Positions 6,630 through 14,125 are shown, numbered from the stretch's first letter. The stretch is 19,357 nt of DNA from an uncultured bacterium (GCA_905215595.1 CAJMQZ010000035.1:1-19357); one strand, 5' to 3'. The notes: generated by a model not told the origin, from the letters alone. Numbers and translations: made by a program.

Positions 6630-8450
6630 TCACTCCACCGTTACACTCTTGGCAAGGTTACGGGGCTTATCCACATCGCAGCCGCGCAGGACAGCCATAT
6701 AGTAAGCGAACAATTGCAGCGGCACGATGAGCTGTAACGGCATCAGAATGTCGTCATACTCGTCCAAGCGGATGACCTCGGTGGCAACGCCCTCCGGTAC
6801 CTCCGCGTCCTTTGTGGTGAACAGCAGCACCCGTGCGCCGCGGCTGCGGGTCTCCTTGGCGTTGGAGATGGTCTTTTCATAGACATTCTTCTGGGTGGCC
6901 AGCGCGATGACCGGCACACCATCCGTGACCAGACTGATGGTTCCGTGCTTCAGCTCGCCTGCCGCGTAGGCATCCGAGTGCACATAGCTGATCTCCTTCA
7001 GCTTTAAGCTACCCTCCAGCGAGAGGGCGTAGTCGAACCCGCGCCCGATGAAAAAGCAACTCTGGGTGTTCACATAGCGGCTGGCAAGGTACTTGATCTG
7101 CTCGCAGTCTGCCAGACGGGGCTTGATGACCTCTGGCGCGTGCAGCAGCTGGGCGGTGTAGTACTTTGTCTTTTCCTCGGTCAGCCGCCCCCGCGCGTAG
7201 GCCAGACGCAGGGCAAACAGGTACAGCACGCACAGCTGCACCATATAGGCCTTGGTGGATGCCACCGCGATCTCCGGCCCGGCGTAGGTGTACATGACGT
7301 AATCCGCTGCACGGGCAATGCTGCTGCCCACCACGTTCACGATGGCCAGCACCGGCACGCCCCGGCTCTTGGCCAGCTTGAGGGCGGCCAGCGTATCGCT
7401 GGTCTCGCCGGACTGGCTGATGATGATGACCAGATCCTCCGGCTTCAGGATGGGGTCACGGTAGCGGAACTCGCTGGCGATGTCCACTTCTGCGGGCACC
7501 CGGGCCAGCGCCTCGATGGCGGTCTTGCCCACCATACCGGCGTGCATGGCCGTGCCGCAGCCCACCAGATGCACCGTGCCGATGCTGCGCAGCTTTTCGT
7601 CCGTCAGTTCCGGGATGCGCAGCTCCGGCAGGCCGTTCTCCACCCGGGGGCTGACCGTTGCCGTAATGGCGGCGGGCTCCTCGTTGATCTCCTTGAGCAT
7701 AAAGTGAGGATAGCCGCCCTTTTCTGCGGCCTCCATATCCCAGTCTGCGGTCAGCTTTTCGCGCTCCACCGCCTCGCCGAACTCGTTATAGAAGCGGATG
7801 CCCTGTGCCGTGCACACGGCCATGTCCCCTTCTTCCAGCACGCTGTACCGGCGGGTGTACTTGAGCAGCGCCGGGATATCGGACGCCACAAAGTTTTCGC
7901 CCTCGCCCCAGCCCACGATGAGCGGGCTTTCCCGCTTGACCGCAAAGATGGTGTCCGGGTAGTCCTTGAACAGCACTGCCAGCGCATAGCTGCCCCGCAC
8001 CTTGGCCAGCGCAGCCTGCAAAGCCTGCAACGGCTCGCCCTGATAGCAGCTATCGATAAGCTTTACCAGAACCTCAGTGTCGGTCTCGCTGGCAAAGGTG
8101 TAGCCCTTGGCGATCAGGCGCTCCTTCAAAGCGCCGTAGTTTTCAATGATGCCGTTGTGCACGATGCTGACCCGGGGCGTGGAATGCGGGTGGCTGTTCA
8201 CGTCGCTGGGCTCGCCATGGGTCGCCCAGCGGGTATGACCGATGCCGCAGCCGCTCTGGGGCAGCGCCAGCTGCTCCAACTTGCCGCGCAGGGCAGAAAG
8301 CCGCCCCTTGCTTTTGACCACGCGGATACCATCCCGCTGGGTGAGCGCCACACCGGCAGAATCGTACCCGCGGTACTCCAGCTTTTCCAAGCCATCCAGC
8401 AGCACCTGCTGGGCGCTGCGCATGCCAACATAACCTACAATGCCACACAT
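6630..8450 (-). CDS. glmS: Glutamine--fructose-6-phosphate aminotransferase (isomerizing)
   Basis: GlmS makes glucosamine-6-phosphate from fructose-6-phosphate and glutamine, the first step toward UDP-GlcNAc for peptidoglycan. The 606 residues match the family length. The N-terminal nucleophile amidotransferase domain starts MCGIVGYVG, so Cys2 becomes the catalytic N-terminal Cys after Met removal. It has YRGYDSAG, HTRWATHG and NSHPH. Two SIS sugar-isomerase domains follow (about 285-420 and 455-590), with GCGTAMHAG, SQSGETSDT, GRGFDYALSLEGSLKLKEIS and the C-terminal KSVTVE typical of GlmS. ATG 8450 has GGAGGT 7 bases upstream. A glmS ribozyme precedes it, so expression should fall when glucosamine-6-phosphate is high. 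It converges with the exporter locus. Confidence 0.99.
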   Translation of the reverse strand: MCGIVGYVGMRSAQQVLLDGLEKLEYRGYDSAGVALTQRDGIRVVKSKGRLSALRGKLEQLALPQSGCGIGHTRWATHGEPSDVNSHPHSTPRVSIVHNGIIENYGALKERLIAKGYTFASETDTEVLVKLIDSCYQGEPLQALQAALAKVRGSYALAVLFKDYPDTIFAVKRESPLIVGWGEGENFVASDIPALLKYTRRYSVLEEGDMAVCTAQGIRFYNEFGEAVEREKLTADWDMEAAEKGGYPHFMLKEINEEPAAITATVSPRVENGLPELRIPELTDEKLRSIGTVHLVGCGTAMHAGMVGKTAIEALARVPAEVDIASEFRYRDPILKPEDLVIIISQSGETSDTLAALKLAKSRGVPVLAIVNVVGSSIARAADYVMYTYAGPEIAVASTKAYMVQLCVLYLFALRLAYARGRLTEEKTKYYTAQLLHAPEVIKPRLADCEQIKYLASRYVNTQSCFFIGRGFDYALSLEGSLKLKEISYVHSDAYAAGELKHGTISLVTDGVPVIALATQKNVYEKTISNAKETRSRGARVLLFTTKDAEVPEGVATEVIRLDEYDDILMPLQLIVPLQLFAYYMAVLRGCDVDKPRNLAKSVTVE

Positions 8451-8534
8451 ACAAAATACCTCCAGACCGACTGCGGCGCGCCGAAATGCGCTGCTGCACA
8501 GTCAGTTTCCTCTATCAAAGTCTATGTTCTTGTA

Positions 8535-8688
8535 TGGCTTTCTTTGCAGGGTTCTGTTTCGGTATTGCTGCCGGTTTTTGCCCTGTTCTGCGGCTGGTAT
8601 AGCCCTCAGCCGGAGAAACACCCGCCGAATCTTTCGATGATCCCTCTCCTCGTCACCCTCACGGCTGTCACCCGTGTGGCCCGGCGCT
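8535..8688 (-). ncRNA. glmS ribozyme (glucosamine-6-phosphate-responsive self-cleaving RNA)
   Basis: On the - strand the leader carries AAAGCGCC at 8690-8683, the cleavage-site signature, with scission expected between A8688 and G8687. The conserved core follows: GACGAGG near 8655-8648, ATCATCGAAAGAT-TCGGCGGGTG down to about 8619, then TCTCCGGCTG. The 3' domain contains CAGGGC pairing with a later CCCTGC, ending near AAAGAAAG at about 8536. This matches the family architecture of P1, double-pseudoknot core and P3-P4 support domain. Glucosamine-6-phosphate acts as cofactor for cleavage, and the 5'-hydroxyl fragment is then degraded by RNase J in Bacillus. The 3' boundary is approximate. About 84 nt separate it from the glmS ATG. 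Confidence 0.93.
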
Positions 8689-8749
8689 TTGCGTCAGCTT
8701 GTGGTACACATTCCTTCTTTCAATGGTTTTTTGCAATGTTTTTGGGGAT

Positions 8750-9307
8750 TCAGTGCATCCCCAGCATCTTATGCAGTTTGGGCTGCCACTTCAGCTTGTA
8801 CAGCAGCAGTAGATTGCACAGTGCACGGTCGTACAGGGCAAAGGCCACGTTGCCCATAGCCAGTGTGAGCAGTGACATTGCCAGCGCAGTGGTGCGCAGC
8901 TCCTGCGAGACGCTGCCCGCCGGTACCAGCACAAGCAGCAGGCCGTACATGGCCAGCACCGCCGCGTTGCACAGCAGCAGCTTGCACACCAGCTGCAAAG
9001 CCCGGGGACGGATGCGGTCAAATTTCGGCTTGACCAGCGGGTAATAGCCCAGCAGCACGGTGAAGATCAGGGCGATCTCCTTATCCGGCACAAAGAGCAG
9101 CCCCAGCAGGCTGACAGCGGCGTACGCCGTCCACGCCATGGTGATGCCGCATTCCATGCACACCGTTGCAATGAGAAAGCTGGCCACCGCCGGTGCAATG
9201 AACATGGCAATGGGGATAATGGTGCCCAGCAGCATCAGTGCCACGCACAGTGCCGCTGCCATGCCGCAATAGGCCATGGACCAGCTTTTGCTTTTTCGTT
9301 TCTTCAT
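8750..9307 (-). CDS. Small multi-pass membrane protein, possibly ECF-transporter S-component-like
   Basis: About 185 residues starting MKKRKSKSW, then five or six hydrophobic helices (about 10-35, 38-60, 64-85, 105-130, 135-155) separated by short charged loops. The profile (basic N-terminus, MAYCGMAAALCVALMLLG first helix, Ala/Leu-rich bundle, VPDKE loop before a GYYPLVK segment) resembles S components of energy-coupling-factor transporters. I cannot name the family or substrate. I chose ATG 9307 because GGGAG precedes it and because it overlaps the upstream stop as ATGA. The longer start at 9319 has no Shine-Dalgarno. No terminator is visible before the glmS ribozyme, so read-through into glmS is possible. 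Confidence 0.75.
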   Translation of the reverse strand: MKKRKSKSWSMAYCGMAAALCVALMLLGTIIPIAMFIAPAVASFLIATVCMECGITMAWTAYAAVSLLGLLFVPDKEIALIFTVLLGYYPLVKPKFDRIRPRALQLVCKLLLCNAAVLAMYGLLLVLVPAGSVSQELRTTALAMSLLTLAMGNVAFALYDRALCNLLLLYKLKWQPKLHKMLGMH

Positions 9308-10173
9308 GGGATCTCCCATTTTTCGGTGTCTGCATCCTGTTCCAGCGGGTAGACCGCGTGCTGCAGGCCTAAGATCATGATATTGTTCAGCAGGGTGTCG
9401 TTCAGCTTGAGATCCAGCATCTTGTACGCCCGCATCAGGTCGTTGACCGCTGCCAGCGCCTGCCGCCGGGCGTTTTCCATGGCGGCAGCCTGCCCGTTGA
9501 GCTCGTTGACCACAAACACGTTGTACTGGCCGTTGCGGCGGTCGGCTTCAAAGCGCTCGGCCTTATCCAACAGATAGAAGATGCGGCCGATGCAGCTGCC
9601 AATGTACCTCATGCTCTTGCGCTGGTTGTGGTCGTCCGTAGCCAGCGTGGAGTACAAAGCACCGTAGACGTTGCTCATAGGCTCGGCGGCAAGGGCGTAG
9701 TTTTTGGCGCTCAGGTTCATCTGCACCACCGCCTGCTCCCGCTCCTGCGCAAACAGCCGCTCCAGCGCCGGGTTTTCCTGCCGCGCTTTCTCGTAGGCGC
9801 GGCGCAGCAGCAACTTGTCCGCTGCGCGGCGCAAGCGCTTGACCGGGCGCAGCTCGCTGTACCTGCGGTCCTGCAAATTATGCCAGCCCATCAAGATCTC
9901 CACCTGCGCCGCCTGCCGGATGCCAAGCGTCTGACACATCATGCTGCGCCGACACAAAGTACCGGGCACCCGCTGCCGTTTGCAGGTGGGCATACGCCCC
10001 GCCAGACTGTCGGACAGGATGGCAAACAGCACCCCGTTGGTGCGCAGCAGATGGCAGGCGTAGAAGCCGTAAGATTTATACATCTGCCGCCGCACCCCGC
10101 GGAGGTAACGCATATAGGTATTGTAGTCCCGGATCGTCAGTTCCGGCAGATAGGGCCGCATCCGTCCCTTCAT
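9304..10173 (-). CDS. DUF5685-like protein
   Basis: This 289-residue, mostly helical, basic soluble protein has no signal peptide. The start MKGRMRPYLPELTIRDYNTY fits DUF5685 proteins, which typically open with a GY/RPYKPEL motif. As I recall the family, a CGLCKQLG-type Cys pair follows. Here that segment reads YLRGVRRQMYKSYG, without the two Cys. Other Cys remain at about 41, 64, 74 and 80, and in GSCIGRIFYLLDKAERFEAD (about 190-209), which is also a family-like stretch. ATG 10173 has AGGA upstream and a promoter at 10227-10255. The stop overlaps the membrane-protein start (ATGA), so the pair is translationally coupled. Function is unknown. Confidence 0.75.
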   Translation of the reverse strand: MKGRMRPYLPELTIRDYNTYMRYLRGVRRQMYKSYGFYACHLLRTNGVLFAILSDSLAGRMPTCKRQRVPGTLCRRSMMCQTLGIRQAAQVEILMGWHNLQDRRYSELRPVKRLRRAADKLLLRRAYEKARQENPALERLFAQEREQAVVQMNLSAKNYALAAEPMSNVYGALYSTLATDDHNQRKSMRYIGSCIGRIFYLLDKAERFEADRRNGQYNVFVVNELNGQAAAMENARRQALAAVNDLMRAYKMLDLKLNDTLLNNIMILGLQHAVYPLEQDADTEKWEIP

Positions 10174-10226
10174 AAGAGCCAGCCATCCTTTCTGTACAGT
10201 TTTTGTGTCCTGCGGTCAATAAGGTT

Positions 10227-10255
10227 AGTATAATCCTTTTTGTTCGGCAACGCAA
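10227..10255 (-). promoter_or_regulatory. Promoter of the DUF5685-like / membrane protein pair
   Basis: On the - strand a TTGCGT -35 (10255-10250) is followed after 17 bases by TATACT (10232-10227). Transcription would start near 10220, about 46 nt before the ATG at 10173. As no terminator is seen before glmS, this promoter may also feed glmS. Confidence 0.6.
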
Positions 10256-10321
10256 CCACCGGATGCAAAAACTGCCGTAATTTGTCATTATGCCGAATTT
10301 TGTGAAATCTGTTTTCCCATT

Positions 10322-10373
10322 AAAAACACCCGTAGACCGTCTCTTTTCAGCAAAAGATGATCTGCGGGTGTTT
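10322..10373 (-). terminator. Terminator of the RlmL-like gene
   Basis: On the - strand AAACACCCG (10373-10365) pairs with CGGGTGTTT (10332-10324), continuing into more T. An inner stem (CTTTT/AAAAG) forms part of the long loop. A second hairpin, TGCCGG/CCGGCA (10375-10392), sits just upstream. Together with the promoter at 10227-10255 these explain the 270-base gap 10174-10443. Confidence 0.65.
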
Positions 10374-10443
10374 GTGCCGGATTTTCCCGGCAAAAGGCAC
10401 ACTTTTCCGGTGCAATGTCTGCCGGGCGGGCGGTCAAATGACC

Positions 10444-11640
10444 TTACTTCTTTTCAAAATGGGTGCGCTTGCCGTCAAAGCCGGATTTAGGCATGGGCTT
10501 TGCCACCTTTTCGGTCTTGGGGGCGTTATAGTACATATACAGCTGGCAGGGGATCATGCCATTGTACATCTTGCGGCGCTTGTTGGCGCGCTTGCCGTAG
10601 TGCAGTTCAAAGTCCATATCGGCGGTAATGGCGTACAGGCCGGCGCAGGGGTTTGCTTCCATCTGCCGTCCCAGCGTGCGCGCCAGCTTGGCAGCGCCCT
10701 CAATGGTGCCCAGACGCTCACCGTACGGGGGGTTGGTCAGCACGATGGCTTCCGGCTTTGCGGCAAAGGTGGCAACATCCGCCACTTCAAAGTGGCAGCG
10801 GTTTTCCACACCCGCCAGCTTGGCGTTGACGTTGGCCTGTGCCACGGCGGCGGGGTCGATATCGTAGCCGAAGGCCTCAAAACCCACGTCCAGCTTGGAC
10901 TCTGCCAGTGCCTTCTGGCGCTGCTCTGCCCACAGGGCGGCGGGCACAAAGCTGTAACGCTCGGCGGCAAAGCGGCGCTTCAGACCCGGGGCGATGTTCA
11001 TGGCCTTCTGTGCGGCTTCGATCAGCAACGTGCCGCTGCCGCAGAAGGGGTCCTCCACCAGACTGTCGCGGCGCACACGGCCAAGGTCGGCAATAGTAGC
11101 CGCCAGCGTCTCGCGCAGGGGGGCTTCCATGGCGTTGCGGCGGTAGCCGCGCTTGTGCAGACCCTCGCCGGTGGTGTCCAGCATGATCTCGCATACATTT
11201 TTGCGCAGCATAAAGCGCACCTTGTACTCCACGCCGCTCTCGGGCAGCACAGTGGTGCGGTGGCCCTTCATCAGGCGCTTGACCACCGCCTTTTTAATGA
11301 CGCTCTGGCAGGCGGGGATGCTGGTCAGCTGGCTGTTCAGGGAAGAGCCGGTGACCGGGAAAGCAGCGTCCGCGGGCAGAAACTCTTCCCACGGGATGGA
11401 ATACACGCCATCGAACAGCTCGTCAAAGGTGGTGGCCTTGTAGCGTGCCAGCAGCAGCATCACGCGCTCCACGGTGCGCAGGTTGAGGTTTGCGGCGGCG
11501 ATCATCTCAGCCCCACCGCAGAAGCTCAGACGGCCATCCTCCACCCGGATGTTCTCTGCGCCGATGCGGGTCAGCTCAAATTTAGCGGTGGATTCGCACC
11601 CGAAAAAGCAGGGCGCGATCAGTTCAAATTTTGCGGGCAT
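10444..11640 (-). CDS. THUMP-domain class I SAM-dependent RNA methyltransferase, RlmL-like
   Basis: The 398-residue protein has an N-terminal ferredoxin-like/THUMP region (about 1-160). A Rossmann methyltransferase domain follows with the SAM loop DPFCGSGTLLIEAA (197-210) and the catalytic NPPYGERLG (303-311), the N-P-P-Y motif of base N-methylation. This is the short Firmicutes version of the family that makes N2-methylguanosine in 23S rRNA (RlmL, G2445 in E. coli); it lacks the second RlmK methyltransferase domain. I chose ATG 11640 (MPAKFELIAP) because AAAGGA lies upstream and homologues begin at this point; the frame stays open further up but crosses the terminator at 11666-11699. The tail is Lys-rich. 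Substrate position is inferred from the family. Confidence 0.9.
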   Translation of the reverse strand: MPAKFELIAPCFFGCESTAKFELTRIGAENIRVEDGRLSFCGGAEMIAAANLNLRTVERVMLLLARYKATTFDELFDGVYSIPWEEFLPADAAFPVTGSSLNSQLTSIPACQSVIKKAVVKRLMKGHRTTVLPESGVEYKVRFMLRKNVCEIMLDTTGEGLHKRGYRRNAMEAPLRETLAATIADLGRVRRDSLVEDPFCGSGTLLIEAAQKAMNIAPGLKRRFAAERYSFVPAALWAEQRQKALAESKLDVGFEAFGYDIDPAAVAQANVNAKLAGVENRCHFEVADVATFAAKPEAIVLTNPPYGERLGTIEGAAKLARTLGRQMEANPCAGLYAITADMDFELHYGKRANKRRKMYNGMIPCQLYMYYNAPKTEKVAKPMPKSGFDGKRTHFEKK

Positions 11641-11665
11641 GATAGTTCCTTTCTGTTCTGTACCG

Positions 11666-11699
11666 AAAAAACAGACCTGTCCGACCGGGGACAGGTCTG
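11666..11699 (-). terminator. Terminator of the yabR end of the division/sporulation cluster
   Basis: On the - strand CAGACCTGTCC (11699-11689) pairs perfectly with GGACAGGTCTG (11682-11672) around a 6-nt loop, followed by six T (11671-11666). It lies 35 bases after the S1-protein stop and 25 bases before the methyltransferase ATG, so the latter depends on read-through or on a promoter I could not identify. Confidence 0.9.
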
Positions 11700-11734
11700 C
11701 CTGTGTTCCTTGTGATCCCAGCTGATGCAATGGC

Positions 11735-12286
11735 TCAGCGGCCACGGCGGCTGCGGGGGGCATAACCGCCGCCCCGGCGGTTGTTGGTCTCGTGATCGAG
11801 GTCTGCCATTTTCTCCTCGCTCTGGCTCTTGAAGCGGCTCATCATGTCCTCAAAGCTCAGGTTGTCAGAGCGGGCGGGTGCCTTGGGCTGCCACACGCGG
11901 GGTGCAGCCTCCCGGGCAGGGCCACGGCCGCCTTCACGGGGGGCACGGCCTGCGCCGCGCGCACCGCCGGAGCGTCCACCCTCCTGCCCATTGCGGAAGC
12001 CACCCGGACGGGGGCCTGCGGGGTGACCTTCCCGGGGCTGACGCGGAACCGGGGGCAGCAGCCGCTTGATAGACAGCGCGATCTTGCCGTCCGGTGCAAT
12101 GTTGATGACCTGCACCTTTACTGCATCGCCATCGTGCAGCACGGTGTTGATATCCTGCACGAACTCGTTGGATACCTCGGAAATGTGGACCATGCCGACA
12201 CGCCCCTCCGGCAGCGCAACAAATGCGCCAAAGGGCTTTACACCGGTCACGCGGCCTTCGAATACGTTCCCTACCTCAATTGCCAA
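11735..12286 (-). CDS. yabR: S1 RNA-binding domain protein (YabR-like)
   Basis: This 183-residue protein begins with one S1 OB-fold domain (about 1-75: VGNVFEGRVTGVKPFGAFV, GMVHISEVS, ALSIKRLL). A long Arg/Gly/Pro-rich low-complexity tail follows (about 80-140), then a short NLSFEDMMSRFKSQSEEKM helix and a second RGG-type end. B. subtilis YabR is about 130 residues, so the tail is an extension. The start is TTG 12286 with AAGGAG 9 bases upstream. It follows divIC in the same orientation, as in Bacillus. Likely an RNA- or ribosome-associated protein; the RGG tail should add non-specific RNA binding. The exact role is unknown. Confidence 0.88.
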   Translation of the reverse strand: MAIEVGNVFEGRVTGVKPFGAFVALPEGRVGMVHISEVSNEFVQDINTVLHDGDAVKVQVINIAPDGKIALSIKRLLPPVPRQPREGHPAGPRPGGFRNGQEGGRSGGARGAGRAPREGGRGPAREAAPRVWQPKAPARSDNLSFEDMMSRFKSQSEEKMADLDHETNNRRGGGYAPRSRRGR

Positions 12287-12332
12287 AACTCAATACTCCT
12301 TGTTTTCCAAATACTCTTGACCTGCCGCGTGG

Positions 12333-12638
12333 TCAGTTACCGGTCACATCCACAAAGATGCGCTCGTTGGGTGCGGCGTAGTTGTAAGAGTCGCGTGCGA
12401 CCCATTCGGTGATCTGGTCGGCATCGCCGCTCAGTACGCGCTGCAGTTCCTGATTTTCCGTCTGTTGCTGCGCCACCTGTTCGTTCAGTGTTTCCAGTTC
12501 TGCCCGCTTGGAGCTGATGGTGACCTGATTGGAGATATAAGCCGCCAGCATACTCAGCAAAAGCAGCACGAAAAACAGGCGGAACGCCATGGTGACCACT
12601 GCATTCTTTCTGCGCTTTTTGCGTCCCGTATTCGTCAT
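12333..12638 (-). CDS. divIC: Septum formation initiator DivIC/FtsB family
   Basis: A 101-residue bitopic membrane protein with a basic cytoplasmic tail (MTNTGRKKRRKN), one membrane helix (about 15-35) and an extracytoplasmic coiled coil (about 40-70, rich in E/Q/L). It ends with the family segment ITEWVARDSYNYAAPNERIF, which matches the DivIC pattern of ARD..G/NY..P.E..F. It would join the divisome with DivIB and FtsL and link to septal wall synthesis. ATG 12638 has AGGAG upstream; the frame is open further up but out of frame with yabQ, so that extension is not used. It lies 46 bases after yabQ and 46 bases before yabR, the usual Firmicutes order. Confidence 0.93.
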   Translation of the reverse strand: MTNTGRKKRRKNAVVTMAFRLFFVLLLLSMLAAYISNQVTISSKRAELETLNEQVAQQQTENQELQRVLSGDADQITEWVARDSYNYAAPNERIFVDVTGN

Positions 12639-12684
12639 AGCCTTACGCTCCTGTCTGAACAGCAGACCTTCTGCGTCTGTTCTC

Positions 12685-13158
12685 TTACTTTGATACGTTT
12701 GAATTATACAACAATGCCCGCCGGTTTGGCAAGTTCTTTTTGGATTTTTTTGCGGTTCTTTCCGCGTTCCGGCGTAATTTGCGGGCAGTTTTAGCCGCAG
12801 CGCAGCGGCGGCGCACAGGCTGCACCGCAAAACGATGCAAAATACGGCCGGGCAGGCGCAAAACAGCCCGTATCCCCCGCCCCAGCGCCCGCAGCGGGAC
12901 ACCCAGCACCCCGGCAACGCAAAGGGCGGCAGCAAAGACCGTAGCCACCATGTACCACCGCAGCACGCCCGCTTTGCTGTACCCGGCGGCGTAGCTCTGG
13001 CAGGTCAGCAGCACCGCGCCGGAAAGCAGCATATCCGGCACAAAAGCCGTCCTGCCCCGCACCGGCAAAAACGCCCGCACCACGCCAAGGGCAGCGCCCA
13101 GCGCAGCACAGGCGGCGACTTCCTGCAAGAGCCGGGTGGGCAGCAGCACCTGCACCAT
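12685..13158 (-). CDS. yabQ: YabQ-like spore cortex protein
   Basis: This 157-residue protein has three membrane helices (about 9-32, 40-60, 67-90) and a long basic C-terminal tail rich in Arg/Lys. The segment YAAGYSKAGVLRWYMV fits the YabQ pattern of a small-residue turn followed by LR-Y. Position between yabP and divIC is the strongest evidence. I chose ATG 13158, which overlaps the yabP stop as TGATG, over the longer reading frame. In Bacillus YabQ sits in the outer forespore membrane and is needed for cortex formation. Sequence similarity by eye is modest, so context carries much of the call. Confidence 0.8.
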   Translation of the reverse strand: MVQVLLPTRLLQEVAACAALGAALGVVRAFLPVRGRTAFVPDMLLSGAVLLTCQSYAAGYSKAGVLRWYMVATVFAAALCVAGVLGVPLRALGRGIRAVLRLPGRILHRFAVQPVRRRCAAAKTARKLRRNAERTAKKSKKNLPNRRALLYNSNVSK

Positions 13159-13436
13159 CAGCGCAGCAGCCGGTGCCAAAAGCCCCCGGCTGCGCGGGCG
13201 GCGGTGTATTCCAGCCCATCGAACCGCCCAGTCAGCTTTGCTTCCCCTGCTTCCAGATCCAGTGTCTGCATACTGATCTGCGCGCCGGACAGGTGCAGAA
13301 TGCCCTTGCCGGTCTCCAGCGCGGCGCTTTCGGCGCTGCAATGCAGCACCCTTTGCACCCCGGTAACGGTCAGCCTGCTGCGGCTTTCTAAGATCAGGTC
13401 ATGGGGCAGCGGCGGCTTTGCGGCAGCTTTTTCCAT
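13158..13436 (-). CDS. yabP: YabP-like sporulation protein
   Basis: A 92-residue protein with the YabP pattern: LPHDLILESRSRLTVTGVQR (about 10-29), then VLHCSAESAALETGKGILHLSG, a second strand pair (ISMQTLDLEAGEAKLTGRFD) and GLEY near the end. The fold is predicted all beta, related to YqfC. ATG 13436 has a GA-rich AGAGGGGG upstream. The stop overlaps the yabQ start by one base (TGATG), implying coupled translation. In B. subtilis yabP is a mother-cell sporulation gene needed for cortex assembly. Its presence hints at a sporulating ancestry or ability. Confidence 0.88.
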   Translation of the reverse strand: MEKAAAKPPLPHDLILESRSRLTVTGVQRVLHCSAESAALETGKGILHLSGAQISMQTLDLEAGEAKLTGRFDGLEYTAARAAGGFWHRLLR

Positions 13437-13481
13437 AGGCAGTCCCCCTCTGCCAGCATTGTATGCGGGCAGGCAGGGCGG

Positions 13482-13727
13482 TTATTCCGCAATCACCTCG
13501 TACATCTCGCGGGCAACATCCTTGGTGCGGGGCTCCACATCCGAGAGCACCCGCACCTTGATAGGACGGTTGCCGAAAGTGACCTCGATGATGTCCCCGG
13601 CGTTGACGGCCTGACTGGCCTTTGCAACCTTGCCGTTGATGAGGATGCGGCCTGCATCGGCCACTTCGTTTGCCACGGTGCGGCGCTTGATCAGGCGGGA
13701 GACCTTGAGATATTTATCCAGACGCAT
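13482..13727 (-). CDS. rqcP: RqcP, S4-domain RNA-binding protein of ribosome quality control
   Basis: This 81-residue protein is almost entirely an S4 RNA-binding domain (MRLDKYLKVSRLIKRRTVAN, then GRILINGKVAKASQAVNAGD). A short C-terminal helix ends it. RqcP (formerly YabO/YlmH-like) stabilises the P-site tRNA on stalled 50S subunits while RqcH adds alanine tails. Length and the RLDKYL start match the family. AAGGA lies 9 bases upstream of ATG 13727. The HU terminator (13752-13787) lies just upstream, so part of the transcription must read through or start in the short gap. Confidence 0.95.
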   Translation of the reverse strand: MRLDKYLKVSRLIKRRTVANEVADAGRILINGKVAKASQAVNAGDIIEVTFGNRPIKVRVLSDVEPRTKDVAREMYEVIAE

Positions 13728-13751
13728 TTGAACTGTTCCTTTCTTTTCAGC

Positions 13752-13787
13752 AAAAAAGCCGCCGAACCTTGTGCAGGCAGCGGCGGC
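13752..13787 (-). terminator. Terminator after the HU gene
   Basis: On the - strand GCCGCCG (13787-13781) pairs with CGGCGGC (13764-13758) around a 16-nt loop, followed by six T (13757-13752). It starts 14 bases after the HU stop, letting HU be made in excess over the downstream rqcP-yabR genes. Confidence 0.85.
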
Positions 13788-13800
13788 GTGACAGAACCGA

Positions 13801-14070
13801 TTACAGGGTGTCCTTCAGGGACTTGCCGGGTTTGAACACGATGCTGCGGGAAGCAGCGATGGTGATGGGCTCGCGGGTACGGGGGTTGATGCCCTGACGC
13901 TCGGCGCGCTCACGCACCTCAAAGGTGCCGAAGCCGGAAATGGTGATCTTTTCACCCTCGGTCATTGCCTTGCCCAGTGCCTCAAAAACAGCGTTGACAG
14001 CCTGCTCGGCATTCTTCTTGTTCATTTCGGTGGTTGCCGCAACCTGTGCGATCAAGTCGGTCTTGGTCAT
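13801..14070 (-). CDS. hup: HU family DNA-binding protein
   Basis: The 89 residues are the standard HU length. MTKTDLIAQVAATTEMNKKN starts the helical dimerisation half (about 1-45). The DNA-binding arm has GFGTFEVRERAERQGINPRT (about 46-65) and the proline-tipped arm NPRTREPI, ending FKPGKSLKD. HU bends and compacts the chromosome. I chose ATG 14070 because GGAGG lies 8 bases upstream and because homologues start with M-x-K-T; an in-frame start 15 bases earlier overlaps that Shine-Dalgarno. A dedicated terminator follows. A 6-bp hairpin CAGGTC/GACCTG lies at the mazG/hup junction. Confidence 0.97.
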   Translation of the reverse strand: MTKTDLIAQVAATTEMNKKNAEQAVNAVFEALGKAMTEGEKITISGFGTFEVRERAERQGINPRTREPITIAASRSIVFKPGKSLKDTL

Positions 14071-14125
14071 ACTATTTGCCTCCATCTGATTTTTGTCTTA
14101 AGTTCTCTCGTTCTATCGGAGCAGG

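Noticed and set aside
8689..8749. Searched for a dedicated glmS promoter
   Set aside because: TTGCAA and TTGAAA hexamers are present on the - strand, but no -10-like sequence occurs at 16-18 bases from either.
7140..9044. 634-codon + strand frame across glmS, the ribozyme and the membrane-protein gene
   Set aside because: It runs antisense through a certain gene and a structured RNA; the product has no domain and the start has no ribosome-binding site.
10357..11715. 452-codon + strand frame opposite the RNA methyltransferase
   Set aside because: It is antisense to a gene with DPFCGSGT and NPPY motifs and spans two terminators.
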